The notes beneath the pieces were generated by a model. It was not told where the DNA came from. It did no database searches and worked only from the letters and a program-made list of their open reading frames with translations. Shown here piece by piece: positions 1 to 8,943 of a stretch of DNA of 64,000 nt (position 1 is its first letter; each line of letters opens with the position of its first letter). The position numbers and the translations under genes are program-made. Origin of the DNA: Planctomycetaceae bacterium (GTDB taxonomy: Bacteria; Planctomycetota; Planctomycetia; Pirellulales; Pirellulaceae). The stretch spans positions 124,001 to 188,000 of the forward strand of contig JACKHM010000003.1 of NCBI GenBank assembly GCA_020638995.1, given 5' to 3'.

Positions 1-1
1 G

Positions 2-334
2 GGCAAACCGATTCACCAGTTGCTGGTGGACCACGGCGCGAGCATTGTGTTTCACGGCCACGATCACATGTTCATCAAGCAAGACCTGGATGGCATCGTG
101 TATCAGCTCGTTCCGCAACCCGGTCATCCGCGCTCGGGAATCAAAAGTGCTGGAGAGTATGGCTACTTGAGCGGTGAAATTCAGGGAAGCAGCGGCCACG
201 TGCGCGTTCGCGTCGACGGCGAAAGGGCTCGCGTTGATTATGTCAGAGCCTATTTACCAGCCGCCGAAAGAGGCGGTCAAAGGAATGGCGATGTGAGTTA
301 TTCGTATGTGATTTCCGGAAGGAGCAGCCGATGA
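2..334 (+). CDS. Calcineurin-like metallophosphoesterase, C-terminal part (cut by window edge)
   Basis: The reading frame is open from the first bases, so the gene starts upstream of the window. About 111 residues are visible. Near the start is VFHGHDHMF, the GHxH metal-binding motif that closes the active site of calcineurin-like phosphoesterases, which are di-metal phosphomono- or diesterases. The tail, with its GHPRSG and GYLSGEI stretches, fits the C-terminal strands of exported purple-acid-phosphatase-like proteins. Its stop overlaps the next gene's start by four bases (ATGA), so the two are probably translationally coupled. The family call is good; substrate and N-terminal domains cannot be seen. 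Confidence 0.75.
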   Translation, partial: GKPIHQLLVDHGASIVFHGHDHMFIKQDLDGIVYQLVPQPGHPRSGIKSAGEYGYLSGEIQGSSGHVRVRVDGERARVDYVRAYLPAAERGGQRNGDVSYSYVISGRSSR

Positions 335-1878
335 TGACGCGAAAGCTGCGTGTGGTAAGCTACCAGCTTGCCAAGATCCTAGTTTTCATCCTGGCCGCAA
401 GCTGGAAGCCTACGCAACTCACTGCCGACCAACCGAACTTCGTCTTCATCCAAGGCGAAGGCCAAGGGTGGGCAAGCACTTCGGTCCAGCTCGACCCAGA
501 CGAGCCGGAATCGAAGAGCCATGTCTTTTCGACTCCGAATCTTGAGCGGTTGGCCCGTGAAGGTATTCGCTTCTCGAATTACTACGCTCCCTCGCCGCGA
601 TGTACGCCTTCAAGAGCGACGTATTTCACGGGAATCAGTCCCGCACGTTTGGGAATGACGTTCACGTCTGCGGGGGGCGACACGGGACAGGTGTGGATTG
701 AACCTCGCGTCGTCAGCGAACTGCCCCCGGACGTGACGACAATCGCTGAACTGCTCAAGTCCGTGGGCTATGCAACGGCACACTTTGGCAAATGGCATGT
801 CGGCCGGACGGACCCGCGAGTTCACGGTTTCGACGAATCGGATGGACCGACCAGCAACAGCGGGCCTGAGAATTCTAGCAGCCCGAATCCAAAGCAAGCG
901 TATGGAATGACCGAACGAGGGATCGCGTTCATGCGGCGGCAAGTCCAAGCGAACAAGCCGTTCTATGTGCAGCTTTCGCACTATGGCGGCCGTTCGCAGG
1001 CCGACGCGAAGCCGGAAACTTTTGAGAAGGCACTGCGGCTTGGGCTTGGCAGAGACGAACGCAACCTGGGAGCCGCCGCCGTGGTGCTCGACATGGACAT
1101 CACGATCGGCATGCTGCTGGACGCGCTGGACGAACTCGGCATCGCCAACAACACCTATCTGATCTACACCGCTGACCATGGCACGCCCGGTCGCAACGGT
1201 CCGCTGCAAGGCGGCAAAGGCGGTTTGTGGGATGGTGGAATACGTATACCGCTGTTTGTTCGTGGGCCGCTAGTTAAAGCCGGTTCGCATTCAAGCGTCC
1301 TTGTCACCGGCGCGGACCTCGTTCCCACCGTCGCGGACCTGGCTGGCGTCTCCGTCAAACTGTCTGACGACGTGGAAGGTGGCAGTCTGCGGCAACTGCT
1401 CGTCAATCCTGTCTCTGGCGAAGTCGCCCGTCCACGCGAAGAGATCGTCTTTCACTTCCCGCACTACGACAAAGATCCACTCGGACCCGTATCCGCGATC
1501 ATCGTGGACAACTTCAAGTTGATACGCACTTACGAAGACGACCGTCACCTGCTGTTCGATCTGTCACAAGACATCGGCGAACGCAATGATCTTTCCGGCA
1601 GTCGCAGCGACAAAGTGCGAGAGCTATCGGCCCGACTGACGAGTTACCTTGATTCCGTCGATGCTGGCGTGCCGGTGAAGCGATCAGGCGATGATACTCC
1701 TTCGTCAGTGGCCGCGCGGAACAGGAAAGCGAACTTGGACGCAATCATGCAAGGCCTCGATAAGAACCTCGACGGGCAGCTCACCACAGATGAAATCAAA
1801 CGTCTGCCTGCGTTACTGCGTTCTCTGGACAAGAACAAAGACGGAATTCTGTCACGTGACGAGGTACGTGGACGTTAA
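331..1878 (+). CDS. Exported sulfatase with C-terminal EF-hand pair and altered metal site
   Basis: A 515-residue sulfatase-family protein with an N-terminal signal or anchor segment (about residues 10-25). The formylglycine signature CTPSR (Cys91) and the second signature GYATAHFGKWH are intact. Two features are odd. The usual metal-binding Asp-Asp after the first beta-strand (as in FILADDLGW) is replaced by Glu43-Gly44 in FIQGEGQGW. The usual VH(S/T)P active-site histidine segment reads YGGRSQ. The later metal-ligand region (TADHG) is present. The C-terminus holds two EF-hand loops, DKNLDGQLTTDEI and DKNKDGILSRDEV. Family members hydrolyse sulfate esters of polysaccharides in the periplasm; catalysis here may be weakened or changed. 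The start overlaps the upstream stop. Confidence 0.9.
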   Translation: MMTRKLRVVSYQLAKILVFILAASWKPTQLTADQPNFVFIQGEGQGWASTSVQLDPDEPESKSHVFSTPNLERLAREGIRFSNYYAPSPRCTPSRATYFTGISPARLGMTFTSAGGDTGQVWIEPRVVSELPPDVTTIAELLKSVGYATAHFGKWHVGRTDPRVHGFDESDGPTSNSGPENSSSPNPKQAYGMTERGIAFMRRQVQANKPFYVQLSHYGGRSQADAKPETFEKALRLGLGRDERNLGAAAVVLDMDITIGMLLDALDELGIANNTYLIYTADHGTPGRNGPLQGGKGGLWDGGIRIPLFVRGPLVKAGSHSSVLVTGADLVPTVADLAGVSVKLSDDVEGGSLRQLLVNPVSGEVARPREEIVFHFPHYDKDPLGPVSAIIVDNFKLIRTYEDDRHLLFDLSQDIGERNDLSGSRSDKVRELSARLTSYLDSVDAGVPVKRSGDDTPSSVAARNRKANLDAIMQGLDKNLDGQLTTDEIKRLPALLRSLDKNKDGILSRDEVRGR

Positions 1879-1916
1879 CAACGCACGCAAATCTATAACC
1901 CCAAAGGAAATCCAAC

Positions 1917-2315
1917 ATGAACCGGCTCTTCATTCTTACGGCAACGGTCGGATTACTGATGTCCAGCATTTCAGTTCAAGCGCAACAGCGAGGAAACAAA
2001 GGCAAGGACAATCAGACAGAAAGCACGCAAACCGACCGCGGTGAGAAACAACGTGATGGCCAAGGAAAAGAAGGGGGCGGAAGTGGCCTGTTCCAACTGC
2101 TCGACGTTGACGGCGATGGCAATCTTTCGGAAAAGGAGATCCATGGTGCAGTCGCCGCGTTGATGAAGTTGGACGTAAACAAAGACGGCATTCTTGATGC
2201 TCAAGAACTGGTGGTTCGCGGCAGAGGTGGCACAGGTGGTCAGCGTGGCACAGGTGGTCAAGGTGGTCAAGGTAAGAGCGGCAAGGGCAAGCGGTCTGCG
2301 GAAACGGAGAAATGA
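1917..2315 (+). CDS. Small secreted EF-hand protein with Gly-rich tail
   Basis: A 132-residue protein. It has a clear signal peptide (about residues 1-22, ending SVQAQ), a charged Gln/Lys/Gly-rich linker, then an EF-hand pair: DVDGDGNLSEKEI and DVNKDGILDAQEL. The tail is a low-complexity Gly-rich, Lys-ending stretch (repeats of GGTGGQ type). It presumably binds calcium outside the cytoplasm. It sits between two sulfatases; its stop codon is immediately followed by the next gene's start. The EF-hand pair resembles the one fused to the upstream sulfatase, so it may be a free-standing version of that module. The specific partner is unknown. Confidence 0.85.
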   Translation: MNRLFILTATVGLLMSSISVQAQQRGNKGKDNQTESTQTDRGEKQRDGQGKEGGGSGLFQLLDVDGDGNLSEKEIHGAVAALMKLDVNKDGILDAQELVVRGRGGTGGQRGTGGQGGQGKSGKGKRSAETEK

Positions 2316-2316
2316 A

Positions 2317-3765
2317 ATGCGGGTTAATCGCTACATCGGAGTTCTGATGCTCCTCGTCTCTGCAGCCGCACAGGCCGCCGATCGCCCCAACATTCTGTTC
2401 ATGATGTCGGACGATCAGGCGTGGAACGGGTTGTCCGCCGCGATGCATCCCGATCTGGATTGGTCAAAGAGTTCGATCGTCGACACACCGAATCTCGAAA
2501 AGCTGGCAGCGCAAGGGATGCGATTCTCGGCGGCCTACGCCCCCGCATCGGTCTGCTCGCCAACTCGGATCAGCCTGCAGACGGGCAAGAGTCCCGCTGC
2601 GATGCACTGGACCAAGGCAGCACCTGCCGAGGAAGGGCACAAAATGATCGAGCCACGCAATGTCAAGCAGATTGACGGGCGTGAGGTCTCGATCGGTGAG
2701 TTGCTGCGTGCTGCCGGTTATGCAACGGCGCACTACGGTAAGTGGCACATCAACGGCGGTGGGCCGGCTGCGCACGGCTACGACGAAGGCGACGGCGACA
2801 TCGGCAACGAGTACGCGCACGAGTTTGGAGATCCGAACCCGGCAGACATCTTTGGCATGGCCAAGCGTGCGATCGCCTTCATGGACAAGAACAAGAAGGC
2901 AGGCAAGCTGTTCTTCATTCAAATGTCGTGGCATGCGCTGCACGCTCCGCAGAACGCGTTGAAGACAACACTTGCCAAGTACGCTGAGAGGATGGGGAGC
3001 AGCGTTGACGACAAACGTGTCGGCAGCGCGGCGATCGCGGAGAACCTCGATTCCGGTGTCGGGATGGTTGTCAACGCCGTTGATCGACTGGGACTCGCTG
3101 ACAATACGTTCATTATCTACATGTCGGACAACGGATCGGGCGGTGGAGGCGGAGGCAAAGGTGGCGGAAGGCGCGGCGGTCTATCGGGTGGCAAAGGTGG
3201 CGTTTGGGAGGGCGGCATTCGCAGCCCGTTCATGATCCGAGGCCCTGGAATCGAAGCGAATTCATGGTGCCACGAGCGCATCGTGGGTTACGACTTGTTT
3301 CCAACCTTCTGCCAGTGGGCCGGTGTTCCTCAATCGAAGCTTCCTCCCGGCATCGAAGGCAGCAGCATCGTCAGTCTGCTCGATGACGGTCAAGGTCAAG
3401 TGACTCGGCAACGAAAAGAAATGGTCTTCCACTTTCCACACTATCAAGGCGGTGATGGCCCGCACTCAGCGTTGTTCCTGGGCAATCACAAGCTGATGAA
3501 GTTCTACGAAGACGGACGCTTGGCGCTGTTCGATATCGAAGCGGATATTTCCGAACAGAATGATCTGGCCAAGCAGATGCCAACGAAAGTGTCCGAGCTC
3601 GATGCGTTACTGGTGAAATACCTGCGCGACATTGACGCTCAGATGCCAGTCCCTAACCCGCAGTACGATCCGAGCCAGGAACCTGCCGTCAGAAAGGGCG
3701 GAGGAGGCAACAAGAATAAGGGCGACAAAGGTGCGAAACGCAAGCCTGGAGGTACCAAGCCGTGA
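2317..3765 (+). CDS. Exported sulfatase
   Basis: A 482-residue sulfatase. ATG 2317 is chosen over further upstream in-frame starts because it gives a clean signal peptide (residues 1-20, ending AAAQA) and begins right after the previous stop. It has the metal-binding MMSDDQAW, formylglycine motif CSPTR (Cys80), the second signature GYATAHYGKWH, the active-site LHAPQ histidine and MSDNG. Unlike its upstream paralogue, all key residues are present. A Gly-rich loop follows SDNGSG, and the C-terminus ends in a Lys/Gly-rich basic tail. It likely cleaves sulfate esters of algal or other sulfated glycans in the periplasm. Substrate cannot be told from sequence. Confidence 0.92.
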   Translation: MRVNRYIGVLMLLVSAAAQAADRPNILFMMSDDQAWNGLSAAMHPDLDWSKSSIVDTPNLEKLAAQGMRFSAAYAPASVCSPTRISLQTGKSPAAMHWTKAAPAEEGHKMIEPRNVKQIDGREVSIGELLRAAGYATAHYGKWHINGGGPAAHGYDEGDGDIGNEYAHEFGDPNPADIFGMAKRAIAFMDKNKKAGKLFFIQMSWHALHAPQNALKTTLAKYAERMGSSVDDKRVGSAAIAENLDSGVGMVVNAVDRLGLADNTFIIYMSDNGSGGGGGGKGGGRRGGLSGGKGGVWEGGIRSPFMIRGPGIEANSWCHERIVGYDLFPTFCQWAGVPQSKLPPGIEGSSIVSLLDDGQGQVTRQRKEMVFHFPHYQGGDGPHSALFLGNHKLMKFYEDGRLALFDIEADISEQNDLAKQMPTKVSELDALLVKYLRDIDAQMPVPNPQYDPSQEPAVRKGGGGNKNKGDKGAKRKPGGTKP

Positions 3766-4814
3766 AGCCTTCCGCGCTAGTTTTCGTCGCCACGGTGATC
3801 TGCAGTGCCACTGTTGCTGCACAAGAACAAGTGGAAGCGATCGGGACGCGTCAGCCGTCGCGCGAACGCGAAGTTGTGTACGGGACACCAGTGTCTTCGG
3901 GCACGGTGATTGTCGCCGGACGCCGATTGCCGTTACCGTATCGTGTTGGAAGGCAGGGGCGATTCGTTCTCGTGAACGGCGAACGTATTGCTGAGATGCC
4001 GGGTCGAACGCCCGATGGTAAAGAAAAACACGAGTCGGGTGATCCAAACCGTTTCATTGCGAACATCGAGTATTGGCTCCACCAAGACTACGCGATCGTT
4101 GTATTCGACGAGCGGATCAGGATTGTCGCTGAATCCGATGGTGCCGCCCGGTTTCTCAGATCATTGGGCGAAGCAAAGTCGCTCGATGAACGCGTGGCAA
4201 CAGCACTCACCTGGGACGTCGACATTTCGGACGATGGCATGCCTCACCGAATACCAACGGCTCAATGGCAAGGAGTCCTGACAGAGTTTCGAGTGACCGA
4301 TGGCGTGCGCGCGTTCATCGATGAGTACGACGAACAATCTGACGATGAAGATGACGATGAAGCCAACTACCTTGCTCCGCCGGACACTTCGGCTAAGAAA
4401 ATGTACGCACTCAGCGTGGCGGGCATGGTGCTGGTCGCTTTGTCGATCGGGACGTTGTTGAATCATCGGCCACAGTCCGGGCGCTGGTCGGAGCTTGTGC
4501 GGTCTCCCGAGGCAGTGAACCTCATCAAGCGTGCGCTCGTGTTGATCGTCGCGTTGAGCGCGTTTGATCTGGCATGCACACTGTTTGCGACGACCGCCGG
4601 CGATTTTCTGGAGGTCAATCCATTTGGCGAATCGCTATTGAGCAAGCCATGGATGCTATCCACGTTCAAGCTGACTGCGACCGTCTTCGGTGCCGGGATA
4701 CTCTGGTCGATGAGGTCGTATCTCGGCGCGCAACAGGCGTCGTGGTGGCTGTGTCTGGTCCTGACATTAGTAACCGTGCGTTGGGTCGCCGTTCAGTCGT
4801 TGTTTTTCGTTTAA
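3762..4814 (+). CDS. Membrane protein with signal peptide, acidic linker and DUF5658-like C-terminus
   Basis: A 350-residue protein starting at GTG 3762, which overlaps the upstream stop by four bases. Residues 1-20 look like a signal peptide. A soluble region of about 180 residues follows, ending in a very acidic stretch (about residues 187-205, rich in Asp/Glu). Then come about four hydrophobic helices. The segment with FDLACTLFATTAG and EVNPFGESLL matches the DxxxT...G...E(A/V)NP pattern I associate with DUF5658. No enzymatic motif is seen in the N-terminal domain. It may bind calcium through the acidic patch, in keeping with its EF-hand neighbours, but that is inference. Confidence 0.7.
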   Translation: MKPSALVFVATVICSATVAAQEQVEAIGTRQPSREREVVYGTPVSSGTVIVAGRRLPLPYRVGRQGRFVLVNGERIAEMPGRTPDGKEKHESGDPNRFIANIEYWLHQDYAIVVFDERIRIVAESDGAARFLRSLGEAKSLDERVATALTWDVDISDDGMPHRIPTAQWQGVLTEFRVTDGVRAFIDEYDEQSDDEDDDEANYLAPPDTSAKKMYALSVAGMVLVALSIGTLLNHRPQSGRWSELVRSPEAVNLIKRALVLIVALSAFDLACTLFATTAGDFLEVNPFGESLLSKPWMLSTFKLTATVFGAGILWSMRSYLGAQQASWWLCLVLTLVTVRWVAVQSLFFV

Positions 4815-4877
4815 CTTCGTCACGAACGATCCGCGAGACAAATGGCGACGGGTAACACAACGGGAAAGGAGATGATC

Positions 4878-6257
4878 ATGTTCAGAATTCGGACGATGTT
4901 TCGCTCGGTGGCTATCACGGCTAGCCTGTTCGTACTCGGCTCCCTCGTGGGAGCTGCGGAACTCGCTGCTCAACAACGTGAAACGAATGCCCCGCCCCGC
5001 GCCGAGCAGCAGCGAGAACGTAGGCAAGACGGAAAAGGACGCGACGAGAATCGACAGTTTCGTGGCGGGCAACGTGGCAGCGGTGAGAAATACTCCATCG
5101 AACAGGCCATTTCCGATAAGGCTCAGTTGCATACGATCGCCTTCAGCGGCTTAGCGTTTTTAACAGGTGATTTCGGAGCGTCGACGTTCATTCCGCCTGG
5201 GAAAGTGTGCGACTACTTCGGTTTCCAATACATGCGCGACATTGACGCGGCGGGGAAAGGGCATAACCCGATGTTCCTCAACCGAGTCGCGGGCAACGTC
5301 TTGCACGTTTTGAACGACGAACAAAAACAGATATTCCTTGACCTTGCCGAGGAACAAGCTCCGCGGTTAGAGGCCTTGGCGGAAATGCGTTTGCCGCTAG
5401 TCAAAGCCTTTCATGTGCAACGTGATGGCCAGGTTCCCGCCGGCAGCACGGGACTAAACAAGGAAGCGGTGTCGCGATACGTCGGTGACATCTTCGCTCA
5501 AGATGCGGAACTCAGCCTGCGCCGCGCCGAAGCCATGGCCCAAGTCGCATCGTCGTTAACTTCCGACCAACGGGAGTATTTCGCCAAGATGAAGTTCGGA
5601 GATTTCAATTCGTGGCCCGATCTGGATGCACGTGACGGCAACCGGCAACGCGGACGCCCTGCATCGCAACTGGTCAACGTAGCTTACATGACCTATGTGA
5701 GTGAATTCTTCAGTTGGACTGCTGGCTCGGTAAAAGCCGACACCTACTTCTGCCCGGAACGACACGGCACCTACTTCGGTGGCTTTTATATGAAAGATAT
5801 GCCCGCCATGGGCAAGCGGGATTACGACATCAGCACGTCGGTCACGGGCAACAGCGGCCAAGCGTTTGTCGACGATATTCTGACGTCCGAACAACGCAAA
5901 CATATCGATTCGATTCTCGACATGCAAAGGCCCGCCTTGGCAGAGACCGTAAAGGTGCGTGAAGCCATTTCTCAGGAACTCCGCCAGCTCCTTGCGGGAC
6001 AAGCCCCGGTTCAAGAACGAGTCGTTGCACTTGGCCGCCGCTACGGCGAATTGGACGGCGAGATGTCGTGGTATTACGCGACGGCGTTTGCAAGTGTGAA
6101 CCAAACGCTCACTGCCCAACAGCGCGCCGCTTTGATGCAATTGCGAAATTTGGACGGATACAAGAGCGCGCCCTACTACATCTACTCGCGAGCCGTAAAC
6201 ATCGAGCCGGATCTTGCTGGCGTGGATTCGTTTTTTTTCGCGCCGAACGCTGAATGA
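4878..6257 (+). CDS. Exported two-repeat protein with LTxxQR motifs (uncharacterised family)
   Basis: A 459-residue protein of a family I do not recognise. ATG 4878 is preferred over in-frame ATGs at 4842 and 4872, because GGAG (4868-4871) lies six bases upstream and a signal peptide follows directly (ending AELAAQQ). A basic Gln/Arg-rich linker precedes two homologous halves. The first has CDYFGFQYMRDID, the second TYFGGFYMKDMPAMGK. Each is followed by an L(T/N)xxQ(R/K) helix motif (LNDEQK, LTSDQR; LTSEQR, LTAQQR) as in CpxP/Spy-like periplasmic proteins. Each half has one Cys. The protein encoded at 13607-14848 shares the DYFG and LTxxQR layout and is probably a paralogue. Confidence 0.75.
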   Translation: MFRIRTMFRSVAITASLFVLGSLVGAAELAAQQRETNAPPRAEQQRERRQDGKGRDENRQFRGGQRGSGEKYSIEQAISDKAQLHTIAFSGLAFLTGDFGASTFIPPGKVCDYFGFQYMRDIDAAGKGHNPMFLNRVAGNVLHVLNDEQKQIFLDLAEEQAPRLEALAEMRLPLVKAFHVQRDGQVPAGSTGLNKEAVSRYVGDIFAQDAELSLRRAEAMAQVASSLTSDQREYFAKMKFGDFNSWPDLDARDGNRQRGRPASQLVNVAYMTYVSEFFSWTAGSVKADTYFCPERHGTYFGGFYMKDMPAMGKRDYDISTSVTGNSGQAFVDDILTSEQRKHIDSILDMQRPALAETVKVREAISQELRQLLAGQAPVQERVVALGRRYGELDGEMSWYYATAFASVNQTLTAQQRAALMQLRNLDGYKSAPYYIYSRAVNIEPDLAGVDSFFFAPNAE

Positions 6258-6323
6258 CGTTCGACTCGCGATTCGTAAGCAGAGCATGTGAGCACGCACA
6301 TAACCCTCCATAGGAACGGAAAC

Positions 6324-7070
6324 ATGAGACGATATCTGAATGCACTGGCCTGCCTCCTACTGGGGCTGTCACAAACCCCATCACTTGTTGCCCAGCAACC
6401 GCCAGCGGCCACCCTTCGCAAACCGCGTATGGACGACACCATTAAGGCAAATGTCTATGCGGACAATTCATTCAAGCTGTACATCAACGGCGAGTTGGTC
6501 GCGGTAGATTCGATCAAGTTCGTGCCGCACAACGTCATCTCGGTCGACATCTTACCGACGTATCCAATGACGATCGCGGCGATGGGCATCGACAACGCCG
6601 ATCCGAAAACGGGTATGGAGTATGCCAACACGAACATCGGCGACGGCGGCTTCATCCTGAAGCTCGGCGACGGCACCGTGACGGATGCTAGTTGGAAGGC
6701 GAAGAAGATCTCGTGGGGGCCGGTCGGCGGCGACACGAAGAATCCGCGAGTCGAAAGCATTCCGATTCCAGACAACTGGTACTCCGTGAGCTTTGACGAC
6801 ACGGATTGGCCGCAGGCAAAGGAGTACTCCGAAGAGACGGTCGGGCCGAAAGAGCCGTTCTTTGAACATGACTTCAAAGGAGCGAAGTTCATCTGGTCGG
6901 ACGATGTGTTGCTGGACAACATCGTACTGTTTCGCACGACGATCAAATCGCCACCGGATGGTAAGGAACGAATTGATTTTGCGAACCTGACGAATGTTGT
7001 ACCGCAGAATCCCCAGCGTGGCGGCGGCCCCCGCAGGGGCCCTGGCGGACAACGCCCGCCGCGCAATTGA
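6324..7070 (+). CDS. Secreted beta-sandwich protein, function unknown
   Basis: A 248-residue protein. ATG 6324 is chosen because it follows an AGGAACGGA stretch and gives a signal peptide (about residues 1-24, ending SLVAQQ). The mature part contains FKLYINGELV and repeated Trp/Asp-rich strands (SFDDTDWPQA, AKFIWSDDV), a pattern typical of galactose-binding-like jelly-roll domains. The C-terminus is Arg/Gly/Pro-rich. It lies just upstream of a YHYH-domain protein in the same orientation. I cannot name a family; a carbohydrate- or surface-binding role is only suggested by the fold-like pattern. Confidence 0.6.
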   Translation: MRRYLNALACLLLGLSQTPSLVAQQPPAATLRKPRMDDTIKANVYADNSFKLYINGELVAVDSIKFVPHNVISVDILPTYPMTIAAMGIDNADPKTGMEYANTNIGDGGFILKLGDGTVTDASWKAKKISWGPVGGDTKNPRVESIPIPDNWYSVSFDDTDWPQAKEYSEETVGPKEPFFEHDFKGAKFIWSDDVLLDNIVLFRTTIKSPPDGKERIDFANLTNVVPQNPQRGGGPRRGPGGQRPPRN

Positions 7071-7131
7071 CGGATGATGGAGAACGTCCGCTACGCAACG
7101 ATCATCAACCATAAAGACGAGCAGATATCAA

Positions 7132-8901
7132 ATGAAGTATTTCATCGTAATCACATCGACCCTTTTGTGCACTTCGCTTGCCCTGGCGCATGAGGGACAC
7201 TCGCACGCCCCAACGCCTGAAACCAAGAAGAGAATCGAGCAACTGAACACGGCGCCAAACGTGACGTTCGTCGCGACACAGCTTTCGGCATCCCACCAGG
7301 ACTCGAAGCAGCCGGAAGCGGCAAAATACTTCGCTCCGTTCATGGGCAACGATGGCGATGGCAAGTCGTCCACTAACAACGTGAAAGTGCGTTGGGATGA
7401 GGACTATTTATACGTCGAATCCAACGGCATGCCCGATCATCCGATGATGATCGGCATCACGGCGTGGCAACAGCAAGTTCCACTGCCGCAGCGTTACATA
7501 GGCACAAACGCGTGGCGAATTCCGCTTCACCCGGTTCCTGCCCAGCATCCCATGTCCGCCAAGGAACACTTCTTTCGTGGCGCGATCGCGCTGGCAGTGA
7601 ACGGAATCCCCATTTTCAATCCCATCAAGAACGATGGTAAGACGGATACATTGCTCGCGGGTGAATTGGACCAGTGGGGCGGTCACTGCGGCCGTGCCGA
7701 CGATTATCACTACCACCTCGCGCCGGTACACCTGGAGAAGATCGTTGGCAAAGGCAATCCCGTCGGCATTGCGCTCGACGGATATCCCATCTATGGGTAT
7801 GAGGACGCCGATGGATCGAAGCCGTCGCTGGACTGGTTGAACGGACATAAAGACGCCGCAGGAAACTACCACTATCATGCGACGAAGACCTATCCCTATC
7901 TGAACGGCGGCTTTTATGGAGAAGTGGTCGAACGCGACGGGCAGGTTGATCCACAGCCGCGAGCACAAGGTGTGAGACCCGCATTGCCCGGTCTGCGCGG
8001 TGCTAAGATCACAGGCTTTGAAACTCCCAAGCCAGGAAGTTACGTCGTCAAATACGACGTCTTCGGCGAGAAGCGATCGGTCGAGTACACCGTTGCTGAC
8101 AACGGATCAGCGACGTTCAATTTTGTGTCTCCACAGGGAGCAAAGACGGAGAACTATACGCTGCGTCAGGGTGGCGGTAGCGGTCGCGGGAATGCCCAAC
8201 GCCCAGGATCACAGCGGCCGGGATCACAGCGGCTTCAATCGCCGCCTCCAGGGGACCGCAAGTCACAGAACGAACGTGGCCAAGGCGAAGCCGATGGAGG
8301 TCAACCACTTCGCGGCGGCGGTGATCGGATCGCCAATGCTCTCGATGCCAACCACGATGGCCAGATCGATAAGACAGAACTGAGTCGCGCAGTCGAAGCG
8401 TTTCGCAAGCTCGACGTGAACAGGGACGGCCAGATATCAGCGCAAGAACTACGTGACTCCGGCGACGATCGTAGTCGTGACCAAGGAGACCAACCTCGTG
8501 GCAATCGTCCTCCCGGTCAGGCCGGTGGTCCATACGGACCTCAACCAGGCGATGGTCCCCGTCAGCCTTGGATTCTGGTCCACGCCGATGAGATCGACCT
8601 CAACAAAGACAAGATCATCAGCCGCGACGAAATTGTCGGCGAAGCGGCCAAAGCCTTTGCGGGCTACGATGCCAACCACGACGGCAAGTTGACGGATGAA
8701 GAACTCAACGGTCGCGGTGGCTCTCGCAGCGCGATGGGCGGGTTCCTGAAAGGCCATTTCAAGGAAATCGACCGGGATGGTGACGGCATCCTATCTCGCG
8801 ACGAAGCCATTGGCAACGCCGAGCGAATGTTCGCCAAGATGGACAGCAACGAAGACGGGAATATCTCACCTGAGGAGCTGGAAGCTTCGCGCCGCAAGTG
8901 A
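7132..8901 (+). CDS. YHYH-domain protein with six C-terminal EF-hands
   Basis: A 589-residue exported protein (signal peptide about 1-19, ending LALAHEG). Residues about 90-270 form a YHYH domain: two literal YHYH motifs (DDYHYHLAP, GNYHYHATK) with GIALDGYPIYGY between them. A Gln/Arg/Gly/Pro linker follows, then six EF-hand loops, for example DANHDGQIDKTEL, DVNRDGQISAQEL, DANHDGKLTDEEL, DRDGDGILSRDEA and DSNEDGNISPEEL. The His clusters suggest metal binding, while the EF-hands should bind calcium. YHYH-domain function is not established. Upstream and downstream genes run the same way with short gaps, consistent with one operon. Confidence 0.88.
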   Translation: MKYFIVITSTLLCTSLALAHEGHSHAPTPETKKRIEQLNTAPNVTFVATQLSASHQDSKQPEAAKYFAPFMGNDGDGKSSTNNVKVRWDEDYLYVESNGMPDHPMMIGITAWQQQVPLPQRYIGTNAWRIPLHPVPAQHPMSAKEHFFRGAIALAVNGIPIFNPIKNDGKTDTLLAGELDQWGGHCGRADDYHYHLAPVHLEKIVGKGNPVGIALDGYPIYGYEDADGSKPSLDWLNGHKDAAGNYHYHATKTYPYLNGGFYGEVVERDGQVDPQPRAQGVRPALPGLRGAKITGFETPKPGSYVVKYDVFGEKRSVEYTVADNGSATFNFVSPQGAKTENYTLRQGGGSGRGNAQRPGSQRPGSQRLQSPPPGDRKSQNERGQGEADGGQPLRGGGDRIANALDANHDGQIDKTELSRAVEAFRKLDVNRDGQISAQELRDSGDDRSRDQGDQPRGNRPPGQAGGPYGPQPGDGPRQPWILVHADEIDLNKDKIISRDEIVGEAAKAFAGYDANHDGKLTDEELNGRGGSRSAMGGFLKGHFKEIDRDGDGILSRDEAIGNAERMFAKMDSNEDGNISPEELEASRRK

Positions 8902-8943
8902 TGTCCCGTTCGCCGCTCATTGCTCAGTGCTGACCCAGTTGCC

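Noticed and set aside
5556..6311. 251-codon minus-strand open frame opposite the LTxxQ protein gene
   Set aside because: Fully inside a better-supported gene with signal peptide and ribosome-binding site; its translation has no motif.
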